A DNA stretch of 64,000 nucleotides from Procambarus clarkii (GCF_040958095.1 NC_091195.1:30004324-30068323), one strand, 5' to 3'. Positions 21,006 to 33,382 are shown, counted from the first letter of the stretch. A program made the numbers and translations. Notes: a model not told the origin generated them from the sequence alone.

Positions 21006-21480
21006 CACCTGAATTTATCTGAATTTACCAGTGGGTCACTAGCATTCTAGTGGCCATGACGAGGGCAGGAAGCCGGCGGCTTGTCAGAGTTTCCACCCAT
21101 TTGTCCTGATGATTCTTTAAAGCTGAATTTTAAATTTCAACAGTTTTGGTGTTTACGGCTTCAGCGGGTAGGCTGTTCCACGGGTTGGAACCCATGGAAC
21201 GGCCTACCCGCCGTACGTATGAATTTTGGTTTAAAGTTTCTATGGGATCCGCCATGTCATGCCTGGTTTGCAGTGTTGTTAGCCCTGCGGCACTCACCCA
21301 TTCCTGATACGAGAGATGACTTAGTTCAGGAATGATTTTTGTTGCCCGGTGCTGAACTTTCTGCAGAGCAGCTAAATCCTTTTGAAGCTGAGGTCTTCTT
21401 GCCTGGATTACCTGAATTTACCTGAGGGCTACTAACACTAGTGGCCTCGACGAAGACAGGAAGCTGACGGCTTGTCAACG
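21006..21480 (-). mobile_element. CR1-like LINE C-terminal fragment
   Basis: The minus strand reads LQKDLAALQKVQHRATKII, then LSYQEWVSAAGLTTLQTRHD and NPWNSLPAEAVNTKTV, the C-terminal part of a CR1-like ORF2 in one frame with little decay. A 3' end with a 'gctagtgaccc...aattcag' tail lies at 21006-21090, and a second partial copy of that tail lies at 21405-21480. Confidence 0.75.
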
Positions 21481-22038
21481 GTCCCCCCCCCCCCCCATTG
21501 CCCTGATGATTGCCTTAGTCTTAGCCATTGATTGATTGCCATTGCCATTAGTGAGTGCCATGTGCCAATTAGAGTGAGTGCCAATTAGTGCCATGATTGC
21601 CATTGCCTTAGTGATTGTGGTATATCTGAAAACCTGAACCCGACCGATGCCAGTACTTAAAATAACTCTTTCAGTGCCTGAGCCTAACCTAACTTAATCT
21701 AACTTTGTCTAAGGTGCTGCCTCTGCCTTACCATTTACCTAATGTTCTCTCATTCATATAATTTCCTAAATAATCCTTCAAGTCTCCATGCACTTATGCA
21801 AGCATCTACCTCAGTTTCATTGTAAAATTTTACTCTTAAATCTAATCTTACCTTATTTCATTTAAATTGTAAATTTAATTGAATTGATCTATGTCATTTA
21901 TTGAAATCAATTATTGATCTCATTTTGTTCTTTTAATTAAGTTCATTCTAATTATAGGTTAAAACTAAGCTAATTAAAATTTATTATCTTTAAGATTATT
22001 TTACTTCACAATTATCATTTGTCAAATTTTTTTATATA
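21481..22038. other. AT-rich spacer with simple-sequence stretches
   Basis: A C-run (21483-21497) is followed by a cryptic simple repeat of 'attgccat/gtgccaatta' words (21500-21615), then AT-rich sequence. No gene or named element is recognised. Confidence 0.45.
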
Positions 22039-22745
22039 CAATACAATACAATACAATTTTATTTAGGTAAGGTACATACATACAATAAATATTTACAAGG
22101 ATTGTTTAACTTATAGGTATAGCTAGTACATACAATGCCTAAAGCCACTATTACGCAAAGCGTTTCGGGCATGATAAACTTAAATGACAAGCTTAATACT
22201 AATTGAGCATAATGAGTAGAATGAAAACAAGAAATGAAAACATAGATGAAAAAGCAGCACAAATACAATTATGTCGACAAACAGCGCTCCTTAAAGAAAA
22301 AAACAGACATTGGTTGACAATAGAAGGGTAAGGTAGGTTACAGGGAATTTATTAGGTATAGCTTCGCTTTTAACTTAAACTGGTTGAGAGAGGAACAGTC
22401 TTTAACATGGTTGGGAAGGTCATTCCACATTCTGGGCCCCCTTGATTTGTAGAGCATTTCTAGTTTGATTAAGTCGTACTCTAGGAATATCAAAACTGTA
22501 TTTATTTCTGGTGTGATGCTCATGGGTTCTGATACAACCTTCTATGAAGCTTTTGAGATCAGGATTGGCATTATAGTTTAGCGTTTTATATATGTATAAT
22601 ACACATGAGAGAATGTGGAGTGACTTAATGTCTAACATATTCAGAGATTTAAGTAGGGGTACCGAGTGATGTCTGGGGCCAGAATTGGATATTGTCCTAA
22701 TAGCAGCTTTGTGTTGAGTAATTAGAGGACGTAAGTGATTGATAT
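22039..22745 (-). mobile_element. L2/CR1-like LINE (type A-prime), young 5'-truncated copy 1
   Basis: The 3' end is on the left, with an (ACAAT)n-type tail on the plus strand (about 22030-22055). The hairpin ACGC-AAA-GCGT is at 22153-22163 and the minus-strand C-terminus reads SLHILSCVLYIYKTLNYNAN. It is almost identical to the copy at 23816-24604. The Ser codon TCA at the LHILS position is intact here, unlike in two sister copies. Confidence 0.85.
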
Positions 22746-23066
22746 ATTTTATATATATTCATCTTGACAGTCTCTACTGATTTTTTTGTTCTCTCCACCA
22801 AACTTGTGTATCCTCCATGGCTATCTAGTGACCTTTATTCTACCTCTAATTGTTTCAATTCTTTTGTTTACTTGCATTTATTGTTGTGTTTTGCCATAAT
22901 TATTCTCTAATTTTAGCAGACTCAATACTTTGTAAGCTCTTATTGTATTGTTATATTATTATATTGCTGTGTTTTGCTATAATAACTTTCTATTTTACAG
23001 CAGATTTAGTTTTCATCTGTTCCTGAAATTGCTTATCTTATTGTATCGTGACATTATCTTATCTAT

Positions 23067-23815
23067 ATGCTTACTGATATTGATCCAGATCGAAATCTTC
23101 TGTCCCATATCCACACAAATCAGCACATTGATCATCATTATTGCAGGTATTACACAACAAATCTTGCAAAAAACAAACTCCTAAATAGCACCTGCTTATC
23201 AGTTTACAACCAAAATGTTAGGTCACTTGGTAAACATTTTGATGATATAAATGCACTTCTTACAGCACTAGGTACTAAATTATCTTTCATCATTTTAACA
23301 GAAACTTGGCTAAGTAATGACTATACCCAACTCTACAATTTAGCTGGTTATAAAGCCATTCATAACTGCAGGCCTAATAAAAAAGGTGGCGGTACAGCTA
23401 TATATTACAAAGATACCTTCACTTGCAATAGTGTCATTAGTGATAGAGACGACTATTGTGAATATACCTTTGCCAAGTTCTCCAGTAAATCCCTTAAATC
23501 CTCCCTGATAATCGGTGCCATCTATAGATTTCCTAATACCAACATAGCTTTATTCTCTGACAATGTAAGGAATCTTATCATAAATAACAATCTCAACAAA
23601 AATCACATCATTCTGGGATGTGATTTCAAAATTGATCTGGGTCTTCAAAACAACCCTCAAGTTGACTATTTCCGTAGTAGCATGCACTCCTGTATGCTAA
23701 TCCCCACAATCACCAAGCCCACCCGAGTCACTCAAACATCTGCCACTACCCTGGATCACCTATGGACTAATATAACAGCTCCCCTTACATCTGGGGTAAT
23801 TTATGACAGAACAAC
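23067..23815 (+). pseudogene. APE-type endonuclease domain of the type A LINE, N-terminal part
   Basis: The endonuclease nicks target DNA to prime reverse transcription. Motifs in order: LSVYNQNVRSL, FIILTETWL (catalytic Glu), KKGGGTAIYYKD, LIIGAIYRFPN, HIILGCDFKIDL and TTLDHLWTN. The GDFN box is CDFK here, so a key Asn is lost. The following SDH-type box is only found after the inserted LINE, as TTDHYPTFL (about 24625-24650). Confidence 0.85.
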
Positions 23816-24604
23816 TATACAATACAATACAATACAATTTTATTTAGGTAAGGTACATACATACAATAAATATTTACAAGGATTGTTTAACTTATAGGTA
23901 TAGCTAGTACATACAATGCCTAAAGCCACTATTACGCAAAGCGTTTCGGGCATGATAAACTTAAATGACAAGCTTAATACTAATTGAGCATAATGAGTAG
24001 AATGAAAACAAGAAATGAAAACATAGATGAAAAAGCAGCACAAATACAATTATGTCGACAAACAGCGCTCCTTAAAGAAAAAAACAGACATTGGTTGACA
24101 ATAGAAGGGTAAGGTAGGTTACAGGGAATTTATTAGGTATAGCTTCGCTTTTAACTTAAACTGGTTGAGAGAGGAACAGTCTTTAACATGGTTGGGAAGG
24201 TCATTCCACATTCTGGGCCCCTTGATTTGTAGAGCATTTCTAGTTTGATTAAGTCGTACTCTAGGAATATCAAAACTGTATTTATTTCTGGTGTGATGCT
24301 CATGGGTTCTGATACAACCTTCTATGAAGCTTTTGAGATCAGGATTGGCATTATAGTTTAGCGTTTTATATATGTATAATACACATCAGAGAATGTGCAG
24401 TGACTTAATGTCTAACATATTCAGAGATTTAAGTAGGGGTACCGAGTGATGTCTGGGGCCAGAATTGGATATTGTCCTAATAGCAGCTTTGTGTTGAGTA
24501 ATTAGAGGACGTAAGTGATTTTGGGTAGTAGAGCCCCAAGCACAAATACCATAGTTGAGATATGGATAGATAAGGGAGTAATAGAGAGTCACCAGGGCAG
24601 GGCC
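23816..24604 (-). mobile_element. L2/CR1-like LINE (type A-prime), young copy 2, inside the endonuclease
   Basis: Practically identical to 22039-22745 over its first 700 bp (a C-run one base shorter near 24217 and a few substitutions), and about 80 bp longer at the 5' end. Differences at 24387/24397 turn the Ser codon of LHILS into TGA. The 3' tail is an (ACAAT)n run at 23817-23838. It is truncated at a seven-base tandem repeat (24605-24632). Confidence 0.9.
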
Positions 24605-24632
24605 CTGACCACTGACCACTGACCACTGACCA
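24605..24632. repeat. Four CTGACCA units at the LINE truncation junction
   Basis: CTGACCA x4 joins the 5'-truncated end of the inserted A-prime LINE to the interrupted endonuclease sequence, whose own sequence contributes one 'ctgaccact'. It probably arose by slippage during completion of the insertion. Confidence 0.8.
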
Positions 24633-25215
24633 CTATCCTACTTTCCTCATAGCAAACATTGACACATCACCACCAGAAACCAAAAAACTTTCATTCAGGC
24701 TACATAGTGAATCAGCTTTAGGTAATCTCTCTAATGCACTCCACAATATTAACTGGGAATCTGAATTTAATAATTCACAGGATATAAACTCATCAACTAA
24801 CCTCTTTCTCTCCAAAACTCTAAGCCTCTACAACAGTCACTGTCCCCTCCTTACCAAACAAGTAACTGATAAAAGAAAAAATAACCCGTGGCTCACAAGT
24901 GGCATAATTAAATCAATCAACAAAAAACATGAATACGAAAAGAAATTTAGGAGTGGCCTAGTTTCAATGGAAGTAGTTAAAAGGTACTCGTCAGTGCTTA
25001 CCAGTATCATAAGAAAAGCAAAACTTTCATATTATGAGACTAGATTCAGAGAAGCAAAAGGCAACATGAAAAGCACATGGAATACCATCTCTAACATCCT
25101 GGGAACTAAACAACACTCCCAAAACCAGATAACACTCTCTAAGGATGGCCTTACACTGTCATCTGACTTAGAAATGGCGAATGAATTTAATAGTCTTTTC
25201 ATCGATTGGTGCTAA
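24633..25215 (+). pseudogene. Type A LINE: endonuclease end and EN-RT linker
   Basis: Continues the endonuclease reading frame after the insertion (PTFLIANIDTSPPE) and runs through a Lys-rich linker (IIRKAKLSYYETRFREAKGN, WNTISNILGTKQHS) to LEMANEFNSLF. A two-base loss near 25190, compared with the sister copy at 18610-18650, moves the remainder into the RT frame. Confidence 0.75.
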
Positions 25216-26818
25216 CCTTGCAAGTAAAATCCCACAGACTCAGACACATATCAACACATATCTCTCAGGCAGCTATCCAAACTCTCTTCTCCTCTCACCA
25301 GTCAGTCCGTCAGATGTTGTGTCCATTATACACTCACTAAAAACCAAAGCTGGGAACATCAGTGAAATCCCGTCCATTGTATACAAGAGCGTCTCCCATG
25401 CCCTTGCGCCACCTATAGCTCTGCTGTTCAACAAATCCCTTGAGTGTCATACCTTCCCTGATATCCTTAAAAAAGCAAGAGTAACGCCAGTTCATAAAGG
25501 AGGTAATCCGTCAGACATAAACAACTATAGACCAATATCGAACCTACCCATACTATCAAAAATATTTGAAAAAATTATCTACAAACAGCTCTACTCCTAT
25601 CTCGTAAAATTCGACATTCATAGCCCCTGTCAGTTTGGATTCCGCTCTCAAAAGAGTACCAACGATGCAATTATTAGTCTCCTTGATATAATTTACTCAG
25701 CTCTTGACAAAAATGAGTTTCCAATTGGACTCTTCATTGACCTGAGAAAGGCCTTTGATACTGTTAATCACGATTACCTCTTAAGTAAATTCCATCATTA
25801 TGGAATCCGAGGCCATGCACTGAACTATATCCAATCCTATCTTAGTGATAGACAGCAATGTGTAGCCATCAATAATATAATCTCTCCCATTCTACCAATA
25901 ACTGTTGGAGTGCCACAGGGCAGCATCTTGGGACCTCTTCTTTTTCTTATATACATTAATGATCTGCCTAATGTCTCTAACATTCTGAAACCTATTTTGT
26001 TTGCTGATGATACTACCCTCATCTACTCCAACCCCAACCCACATACACTAAATGGTGTTGTTAATAATGAACTAAAAAAAGTCCACTTATGGATGTCAAC
26101 CAACAAACTAACACTTAACATAGAAAAGACCTACTACATCCTATTTGGAAGCAAATCTACAAATGCAATTCAGCTTCAGATTGACAATGTAAACATTAGC
26201 AATAAGAATGATGGAAAGTTTCTTGGCATATTCCTAGACAAGAGACTCAACTTCAGTACCCACATACAACACATAACTAAGAAAGTCTCTAAAACAGCTG
26301 GTATACTCTCCAAAATCAGATATTATGTTCCTAACTCTGCTCTCATCTCTCTATATTATGCACTAATCTATCCCTATCTCAACTATGGTATCTGTGCATG
26401 GGGTTCAACCACTGCAAACCACCTCAAGTCCATCATCATTCAGCAAAAATCTGCTATCAGAATAATATCAAATTCTGCTTTCAGACAACACACAGCCCCC
26501 TTGTTCAACTCCCTAAACATGCTAAACATAATCTCACTCCACAAATTCTCTTGTGTCAACTACATTTACAAAACCCTGTTCTTAAATGCAAATTCTTGTC
26601 TGAAACTCTTCTTGGACAGATGTAATAGGACCCATTATCACCACACCAGAAATAAATATCTCTTTGATATCCCCAGAGTTAAACTTAATCTGTGTAAACA
26701 CTCTATGCAAATAAAGGGACCCAGTTTATGGAACTCACTCCCTACTGAATTGAAAAGCTGTCCAACTTTTACATCATTCAAAATCAATACTAAAAAGTAC
26801 CTAATTTCATCTTCATAG
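25181..26818 (+). pseudogene. Reverse transcriptase of the type A LINE (open through RT)
   Basis: A 545-codon open frame, with RT motifs NNYRPISNLPILSKIFEKII, QFGFRSQKSTNDAIISLLD, IGLFIDLRKAFDTVNH (first Asp), [20 protein letters not shown], and the catalytic ILFADDTTLIYS (FADD), then VHLWMSTNKLTLNIEK and a C-terminal domain ([40 protein letters not shown]). The RT looks competent, but it is out of frame with the endonuclease. The C-terminal domain is the usual arm of CR1/L2 proteins. Confidence 0.9.
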
Positions 26819-27390
26819 TTTTTCACTTTTTGCCTTAAAATTGCACTGTATCAATTGCTACCCAATCTCCCAACCTTTATGTTCCCAATTTGAACATCTT
26901 TACCATTGTGATCATTGCTGTTTTCTTATATGTGCTGCCAATCTGTTGTATGGTGTTTATAAATCTTGTTTATCTGTATCTTTTGCTACCCAGTCTCCCA
27001 ATCTTTATGTACCCAATCTGAACATCTTTACCATTGTGATCATTGCTGTCTTTTATGTGCTGTCAATCTGCTGTTTGGTGTCTGTTAACTTTGTTTAAAT
27101 TACTAATCAAGCTGTCAATGTAATTAATCAGAGCTTTAATATAACAATGTGCTTTAATATACCTACTTATCTCTCTCATCTCATTTTTCTCTTGTAATGT
27201 ATCTTTATCATTTATCAATTCTGATTGAAATTACCTACTTAAAATTATCTGCTAGATTAAGGACCTGCCCGAAACGCTGTGCGTACTAGTGGCTTTACAA
27301 GAATGTAAATACTGTACTATCCAATGTATTCTCACAAACCCAATGTACCTTCTTGTATATATATAAATAAATAAATAAATAAATAAATGA

Positions 27391-27835
27391 TATTTTCCAG
27401 TTGGATTGTAAAGTTAAACAGTGTTTTGGCACTTATGGCTTCAGTGGGTAGGCAGTTCATTGGTGTATTTTTTTATTTTTATGTATTTATATATATATAC
27501 AAAAGTTCTTACATTCTTGTAAAGCCACTAGTACGCATGTAATCTTAGACACATATGTAACTGGGTAATTATAAGTAATTAGTAAGGTTAATTATTTAGG
27601 AATACTTGTGCATAGGTAATATGCACCCTTCGTCATTATTGGTAAGTGCACCATTTATAATTCTGGGATGACTTTTCTAACCTTGTATATATTATTAATG
27701 TACCACTATATTCAGGTGCATGTGACCCTACTTAAGTGGAATATGTATACAAGTAAAGCTTTTGATACAGTGCCACATGAAAGACTGATTAAAAAGATAG
27801 ATTCTCATGGTATTGGGGGGTGCTATATTAAAACT
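27391..27835. other. Mosaic of short LINE scraps
   Basis: Positions 27395-27470 resemble the CR1-like piece at 21115-21200 ('tatggcttcagtgggtagg'). Positions 27472-27545 are a minus-oriented type A tail ('agccactagtacgca'). Positions 27745-27835 encode [20 protein letters not shown], part of a CR1-like RT in plus orientation. The remainder is unassigned. Confidence 0.6.
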
Positions 27836-28890
27836 CAAATTAAAAAATTCAAATGTTTATTCAGGTAAAGTACATACATACAAGGTGTGATACAAATATT
27901 GATGAATTTATGATGGCAATAAATCCTCTAATCAAATAAATCTCAGAATAAACAGTACTCAAATTTGTAACAAAATAGATGGCAAATTCCTTGGCGTTCT
28001 CATTGACCACAGGCTGAAATTCCAGGGACACATTCTAAATATATAAAAAAAAATTTCAAAAACTGTTGGCATTCTTTCTAAGATCAGATATTATGTACCC
28101 CGCCCTGCCCTGGTGATGCTCTATTACTCCCTCATCTATGCATATCTCAACTATGGTATTTATGCTTGGGGTTCTACTACCCGAAATCATTTACATCCTC
28201 TAATTACTCAACTCAAGGCTGCTATTAGGACAATATCCAACTCTAGCCCCAGGCATCACTCGGTACCCCTACTCAAATTTCTGAATATGTAAGACATTAA
28301 GTCACTGCACATTCTCTCATGTGTATTATACATATATAAAATGCTGAACTGTAATGCCAATCCTGACCTCAAAAGCTTCATTGAAGGTTGTAACAGAACC
28401 CATGAGCACCACACCAGAAACAAATACAGTTTTGATATTCCAAGAGTACGACTTAATCAAAACTAGAAATGCTCTAAAAATCAAGGGACCCAGAATGTAG
28501 AATGACCTTCCCAATCATGTTAAAGACTGTACCTCTCTCAACCAGTTTAAGATAAAACTAAGCACTACCTAATTAATTCCCCTGTAACCACCTTACCCCT
28601 TTAATGTCAACCCGTGTCTGTTATTTTTAAACAATGCTGTTTGTCGACCAAATTGTATTTTTGTTTTTTTTCTGCCGTGTTCCCCCCTTTTTTATTTTTA
28701 TATTTTCTCAACACATTTTATACTTTAATCTCAATTAGTATTAAGTTTTAGTCTTTAGTGTTTTTCCTGCCCGAAACGCTTTGTGTAATAGTGGCTTTAG
28801 GCATTGTATGTACTAGCTCTATCTATAAATTCATCAATTATTGTATCACCCCTTGTATGCATGTATTTTACCTAAATAAACATTTGAATT
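27836..28890 (+). mobile_element. L2/CR1-like LINE (type A-prime) with an inverted 3' tip on its left
   Basis: The plus-oriented part (about 27916-28890) covers the RT C-terminus (ISLRINSTQICNKIDGKFLG type, LNYGIYAWGSTT), the 3'UTR hairpin (ACGC-TTT-GTGT, 28776-28786) and the AATAAACATTTGAATTTG tail. The first 80 bp (27836-27915) are the inverted terminus of the same family. The frame is broken by stops. Confidence 0.75.
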
Positions 28891-29870
28891 TGAATTTAGA
28901 ACCCCAAGCACAAATACCATAGTTGAGAAAAGGATAGATGAGAGAGTAATAGAATGTCACCAGGGCAGGGTGAGGTACATAATATCTGATCTTAGAAAGA
29001 ATGCCAACAGTTTTTGAAACTTTTTTAGATATATTTAGAATGTGTCCCTAGAAATTCAGCTTGTGGTCAATGAGAACGCCAAGGAATTTGCCATCTACTT
29101 TGTTACAAATTTGGGTATTGTTAATCCTGAGATTTATTTGATTTGAGGATTTATTGCCAAACAAAATATAGACAGTTTTGTCAATATTGAGGGTGAGTTT
29201 GTTGGCAGTTAGCCAAAGATGGACTTTATTTAGCTCAGTATTCACTGTGACATTTAGAGTAAGTGGGTCAGGACTGGAGTAAATGAAGGTTGTGTCGTCA
29301 GCAAATAGAATTGGTTTGAGGTGTTGGGAGGCATTTGGAAGGTCATTAATGTACATGAGAAAGAGAAGAGGGCCAAGTATGCTGCCCTGAGGAGCACTAA
29401 TGTTGATGCAAACTAGAAATGCTCTACAAATCAACGGACCCAGAATGTGGAATGACCTCCCCAATCATGTTAAAGACTGCACTCTCTCAACCAATTTAAG
29501 ATAAAAATGAAGCACTAAATAATAAATTCCCTGTAACATACCTTACCCCTGTATTGTCAACCCATGTCTGTTTTTTTTTTTTTTTTAACACCGCTGTTTG
29601 TCGACCTAATTATATTTGTGCTACTTTTTCAGCCATGTTCCCCCCTTTCTTATTTTTATTTTTATTTGTTCTCAACACATTTTTTACTTTAAACTCAATT
29701 AGTATTAAGTTTTATTCGTTAATATTCTTCCTGCCCAAAATGCTTTGCGTAATAGTGGCTTTAGGCATTGTATGTACCAGCTCTATCTATAAACCTAGCA
29801 ATTTTTTTAAAAATCTCTTGTATGTATGTACCTTACCTGAATAAACATTTATTTATTTATTTACTTATTT
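28891..29870 (+). mobile_element. A-prime LINE with 5' inversion (twin-priming structure)
   Basis: Positions 28891-29404 read on the minus strand as RT ([45 protein letters not shown]). At 29405 orientation flips to plus and continues with the C-terminus (NQRTQNVE zone, 29405-29510), 3'UTR, ATGC-TTT-GCGT hairpin (29738-29748) and tail (to 29870). About 150 codons are missing at the junction. Inversion with deletion is the signature of twin priming. Confidence 0.7.
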
Positions 29871-30380
29871 ATTTATTTATAATTTATTATTATAATTTAT
29901 TGATAGAGCTAGTACATACAATGCCTAAACCTACTATTATGCAAAGCGTTTTGGGCAGGAAAAACACTAAAGACTAAAACTTAATACTAATTGAGATTAA
30001 AGTATAAAATGTGTTGAAAAAATATAAAAATAAAAAAGGGGGGAACATGGCAGAAAAAAAACAAAAATACAATTTGGTCGACAAACAGCATTGTTTAAAA
30101 ATAACAGACACGGGTTGACATTTAAGGGGTAAGGTGGTTACAGGGGAATTAATTAGGTAGTGCTTAGTTTTATCTTAAACTGGTTGAGAGAGGTAGTCTT
30201 TAACATGATTGGGAAGGTCATTCTACATTCTGGGTCCCTTGATTTGTAGAGCATTTCTAGTTTGATTAAGTCAAACTCTTGGAATATCATAAAGGTATTT
30301 GTTTCTGGTGTGGTGGACATGGGTTTTGTTACAACCTTCAATGAAGCTTTTAAGGTCAGGATTGGCATTACAGTTCAGCG

Positions 30381-30646
<266 letters not shown>

Positions 30647-30781
30647 AATAATACATATGAGAGGATGTGCAGTGACTTAATATCTAACATATTCAGAAAT
30701 TTGAGTAGGGGTACCGAGTGATGTCTGGGGCCAGTTGGATATTGTCCTAATAGTAGCTTTGTGTTGAGTAATTAGAGGACG

Positions 30782-31024
30782 TTATCTTGAGATGATTTCG
30801 GGGCTTTTTTAGTGTCCCCGCGGCCCGGTCCTTGACCAGGCCTCCACCCCCAGGAAGCAGCCCGTGACAGCTGACTAACACCCAGGTACCTATTTTACTG
30901 CTAGGTAACAGTGGCATAGGGTGAAAGAAACTCTGCCCATTGTTTCTCGCCGGCGCCTGGGGTCGAACCCAGAACCACAGGATCACAAGTCCAGTGTGCT
31001 GTCCGCTCGGCCGACCGGCTCCCT
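30782..31024 (-). mobile_element. tRNA-derived SINE (GCCGGTCGGCCGAGCGG family)
   Basis: Read on the minus strand, the head holds an A box (TCGGCCGAGCGG) and a B box (GGGTTCGACCCC). The body has ACCTAGCAGTAAAATAGGTA and CACGGGCTGCTTCCTGGGGG, and the 3' end 'gaaatcatctcaagataac'. A second copy lies at 39676-39916 and is about 95% alike. It interrupts an A-prime LINE between 'gaggacgt' and 'aatgattttgg'. Confidence 0.85.
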
Positions 31025-32590
31025 CGTAAATGATAAATGATTAACGTAAATGATTTTGGGTAGTAGAACCCCAAGCATAAATACCATAGTTGAGATAAGG
31101 ATAGATGAGGGAGTAATAGAGCGTCACCAAGGCAGGGCTAGGTACATAATATCTGATCTTAGAAAGAATGCCAACAGTTTTTGAAACTTTTTTTGATATA
31201 TTTAGAATGTGACCCTGAAAATTCAGTTTGTGGTCAATGAGAATGCCAAGGAATTTGCCATCAATATTTTTACAAATTTGGGTATTATTTATCCTGAGAT
31301 TTATTTGATTTGAGGATTTATTGCCAAACAAGATAAAGAAAGTTTTGTCAATGTTGAGGGTGAGTTTGTTGGCAGTTAGCCAAAGATGGACTTTATTTAG
31401 CTCAGTATTCATTGTGCCATTAAGATCAAGTGGGTCAGGACTGGAATAAATGAAGGTTGTGTCGTCAGCAAATAGAATCGGTTTGAGATGTTTGGAGGCA
31501 TTTGGAAGGTCATTAATGTAGATGAGAAAGAGGAGAGGGCCAAGTATGCTGCCTTGAGGAACACCAATGTTGATAGGTAGGGTGGGAGAAATTGAATTAT
31601 TCACAGAAACATACTGGAGCCTGTCAGTAAGGAAAGATTTGATGTATTGCAGGGAGTGACCTCTGACTCCATAATGATATAATTTAAGAAGGTTTTGGTG
31701 GTTGACAGTGCCAAAAGCCTTACGTAGGTCCACAAATAACCCAACAGGGAACTCATTTTTATCAAGAGCTGCATGTATACTAATAAGTGCATCGTTAGTT
31801 CTTTTTTTGGGTCTGAAGCCATATTGACAAGAGCTAAGTATATTGTGTTTGGCTAGATAAGAGTAAAGCTGCTTGTAGATTAGTTTTTCAAATATTTTTG
31901 ACAAGTTTGGCAGGATTGATATAGATGTGTATTTGTTAACATCAGTGAGATCACCATATTTGTGGACAGGGATTACTCTCGCTTTTTTTTAGAATATCTG
32001 GAAAGGTTTGGAGTTCAATTGACTTGTTGAAGAGCAATGCAATAGCAGGAGCTAAAGATCTGGAGGCTTTTTTGTAAATTAAAGTTGGTATCTCCTCAAG
32101 GGCACTAGACTTGGTATTAAGGGAAAGGATTATTTCATTAACATCAGTGGAATTTGCAGGCGTTAGGTATAGAGACTGTGGATAGTTACCTGTAAAAAAG
32201 TCCTGAACATCAGTATTGGAAGATGGAATATCATTTGCAAGGGATGACCCAATGGAAGAGAAGAACCTATTGCACTCAATAGCAGTATCAGAGGCTGTAA
32301 GCTGACCATCGTTATTAGACAGGAGTATTGGTTTGTTATTTAAAATCTTCTTTGATCCCAATATTTGTGAAATTGTGCTCCATGTTTTCTTAATGTTGCC
32401 CTCTGTTTAGGTAAATTTATCTTTGTAGTATTTAATTTTGGCTCTTCTAATTATTTTAGATAGCAATGATGAGTAATTCTTTGAAAATTCTTTGGAGATG
32501 ATTCCTAACCTATACTTTTTCTCAAGGTCATGTGTTTTATTAATGGATTTAAGTATTACCTTGTAAACCAAGGATTGTTTAGCATTTTAG

Positions 32591-32990
32591 TTGTTTTTTA
32601 CAACTTGTTTAGTTTAGTTGCTTTAGTTGTTTAATTGTTTGTATGCAATTTTTTACAATACTAGCAGCAGCAGCTATAAAATTGCCTATAGCAGTTGCCT
32701 ATACAGTAGATTGATGAAGAAAAGGAACTTGGATTCAGAATCCACCACCCAATGAAAGTTGCCTAACAGGTGGGAGCATAAGTCAATAAAGCTAACCAAA
32801 CCCTTGGAATAATCAAGTGTATCTTTGACTTTAAGGAAAAGAAGGTAGTGATTCAATTGTATAAATCTTAGCTAAATGAGTTTTGGGGGTACAGTCCCTG
32901 AGCCCGTTATGTGCCTCTGTAACCCTTTCCACTACTGCTCACAAGATGGGTACGGGATGCATAATAAGTGAACTAAACTAACTATATCTC
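32591..32990. other. Unassigned, with a short CR1-like relic
   Basis: No long ORF. A stretch near 32925-32980 ('ccactactgctcacaagatggg.acgggatgcataataa') resembles 13300-13335 of the type C LINE ('ccactcacaggatgag.atggggtgcacaataa'), so part of this block is LINE-derived. The rest is not recognised. Confidence 0.4.
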
Positions 32991-33077
32991 TGGTGCATTT
33001 TGAGATATATACAAGAGTTGTTACATTCTTGTACAGCCACTAGTACGCGTAGCGTTTCGGGCAAGTCCTTAATCCTA
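32991..33077 (-). mobile_element. Type A LINE 3'-end scrap
   Basis: Short minus-oriented terminus with 'cttgtacagccactagtacgcgtagcgtttcgggca', which includes the shared hairpin (ACGC-GTA-GCGT). It is directly followed by a minus-oriented SINE. Confidence 0.7.
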
Positions 33078-33270
33078 TGGTCCCTGGAATACGATCCCCT
33101 GCCGCGAAGAATCGTGTTTTCATCCAAGTACACATTTTACTGTTGCGTTAAACAGAGGCTACAGTTAAGGAATTGCGCCCAGTAAATCCTCCCCGGCCAG
33201 GATACGAACCCATGACATAGCGCTCGCGGAACGCCAGGCGAGTGTCTTACCACTACACCACGGAGACTGC
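33078..33270 (-). mobile_element. tRNA-derived SINE, minus
   Basis: Minus reading: TCTCCGTGGTGTAGTGGTAA (A-box region), ATGGGTTCGTATCCTGG (B box), CCTTAACTGTAGCCTCTGTT and a body ending GGGGATCGTATTCCAGGGAC. This is the best-preserved head of this SINE family in the window, with both acceptor strands recognisable (TCTCCG.../...CGGGGA). Confidence 0.85.
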
Positions 33271-33380
33271 ATTTGGATTACTGTATCCAAGCATGGAGGC
33301 CCCATCTTCAGAAGGCCATAGCTGCTTTGGAGAAAGTGCAACACCATGCAACAAAAGTCATTCCAGAGCTAAGTTAACTC
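33271..33380 (+). mobile_element. CR1-like RT C-terminal scrap
   Basis: The plus strand encodes a fragment of the 'LEKVQ(H/R)HATK' box (ALEKVQHHATKVIPEL, about 33326-33375) found in CR1-like C-termini. It is wedged between two SINEs of opposite orientation. Confidence 0.65.
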
Positions 33381-33382
33381 TC

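Larger units (their letters stand above)
22746..27390 (+). mobile_element. Nearly full-length L2/CR1-like LINE (type A)
   Basis: A plus-strand element with an APE-type endonuclease (23067-23815, resumed at 24633), EN-RT linker, an intact RT (25181-26818), a 3'UTR with the hairpin ACGC-TGT-GCGT (27274-27284) and a (TAAA)n tail (27363-27388). A minus-oriented A-prime LINE (23816-24604) splits the endonuclease. The 5' boundary (about 22746) is approximate. It is the best reference copy of this family in the window. Confidence 0.85.
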
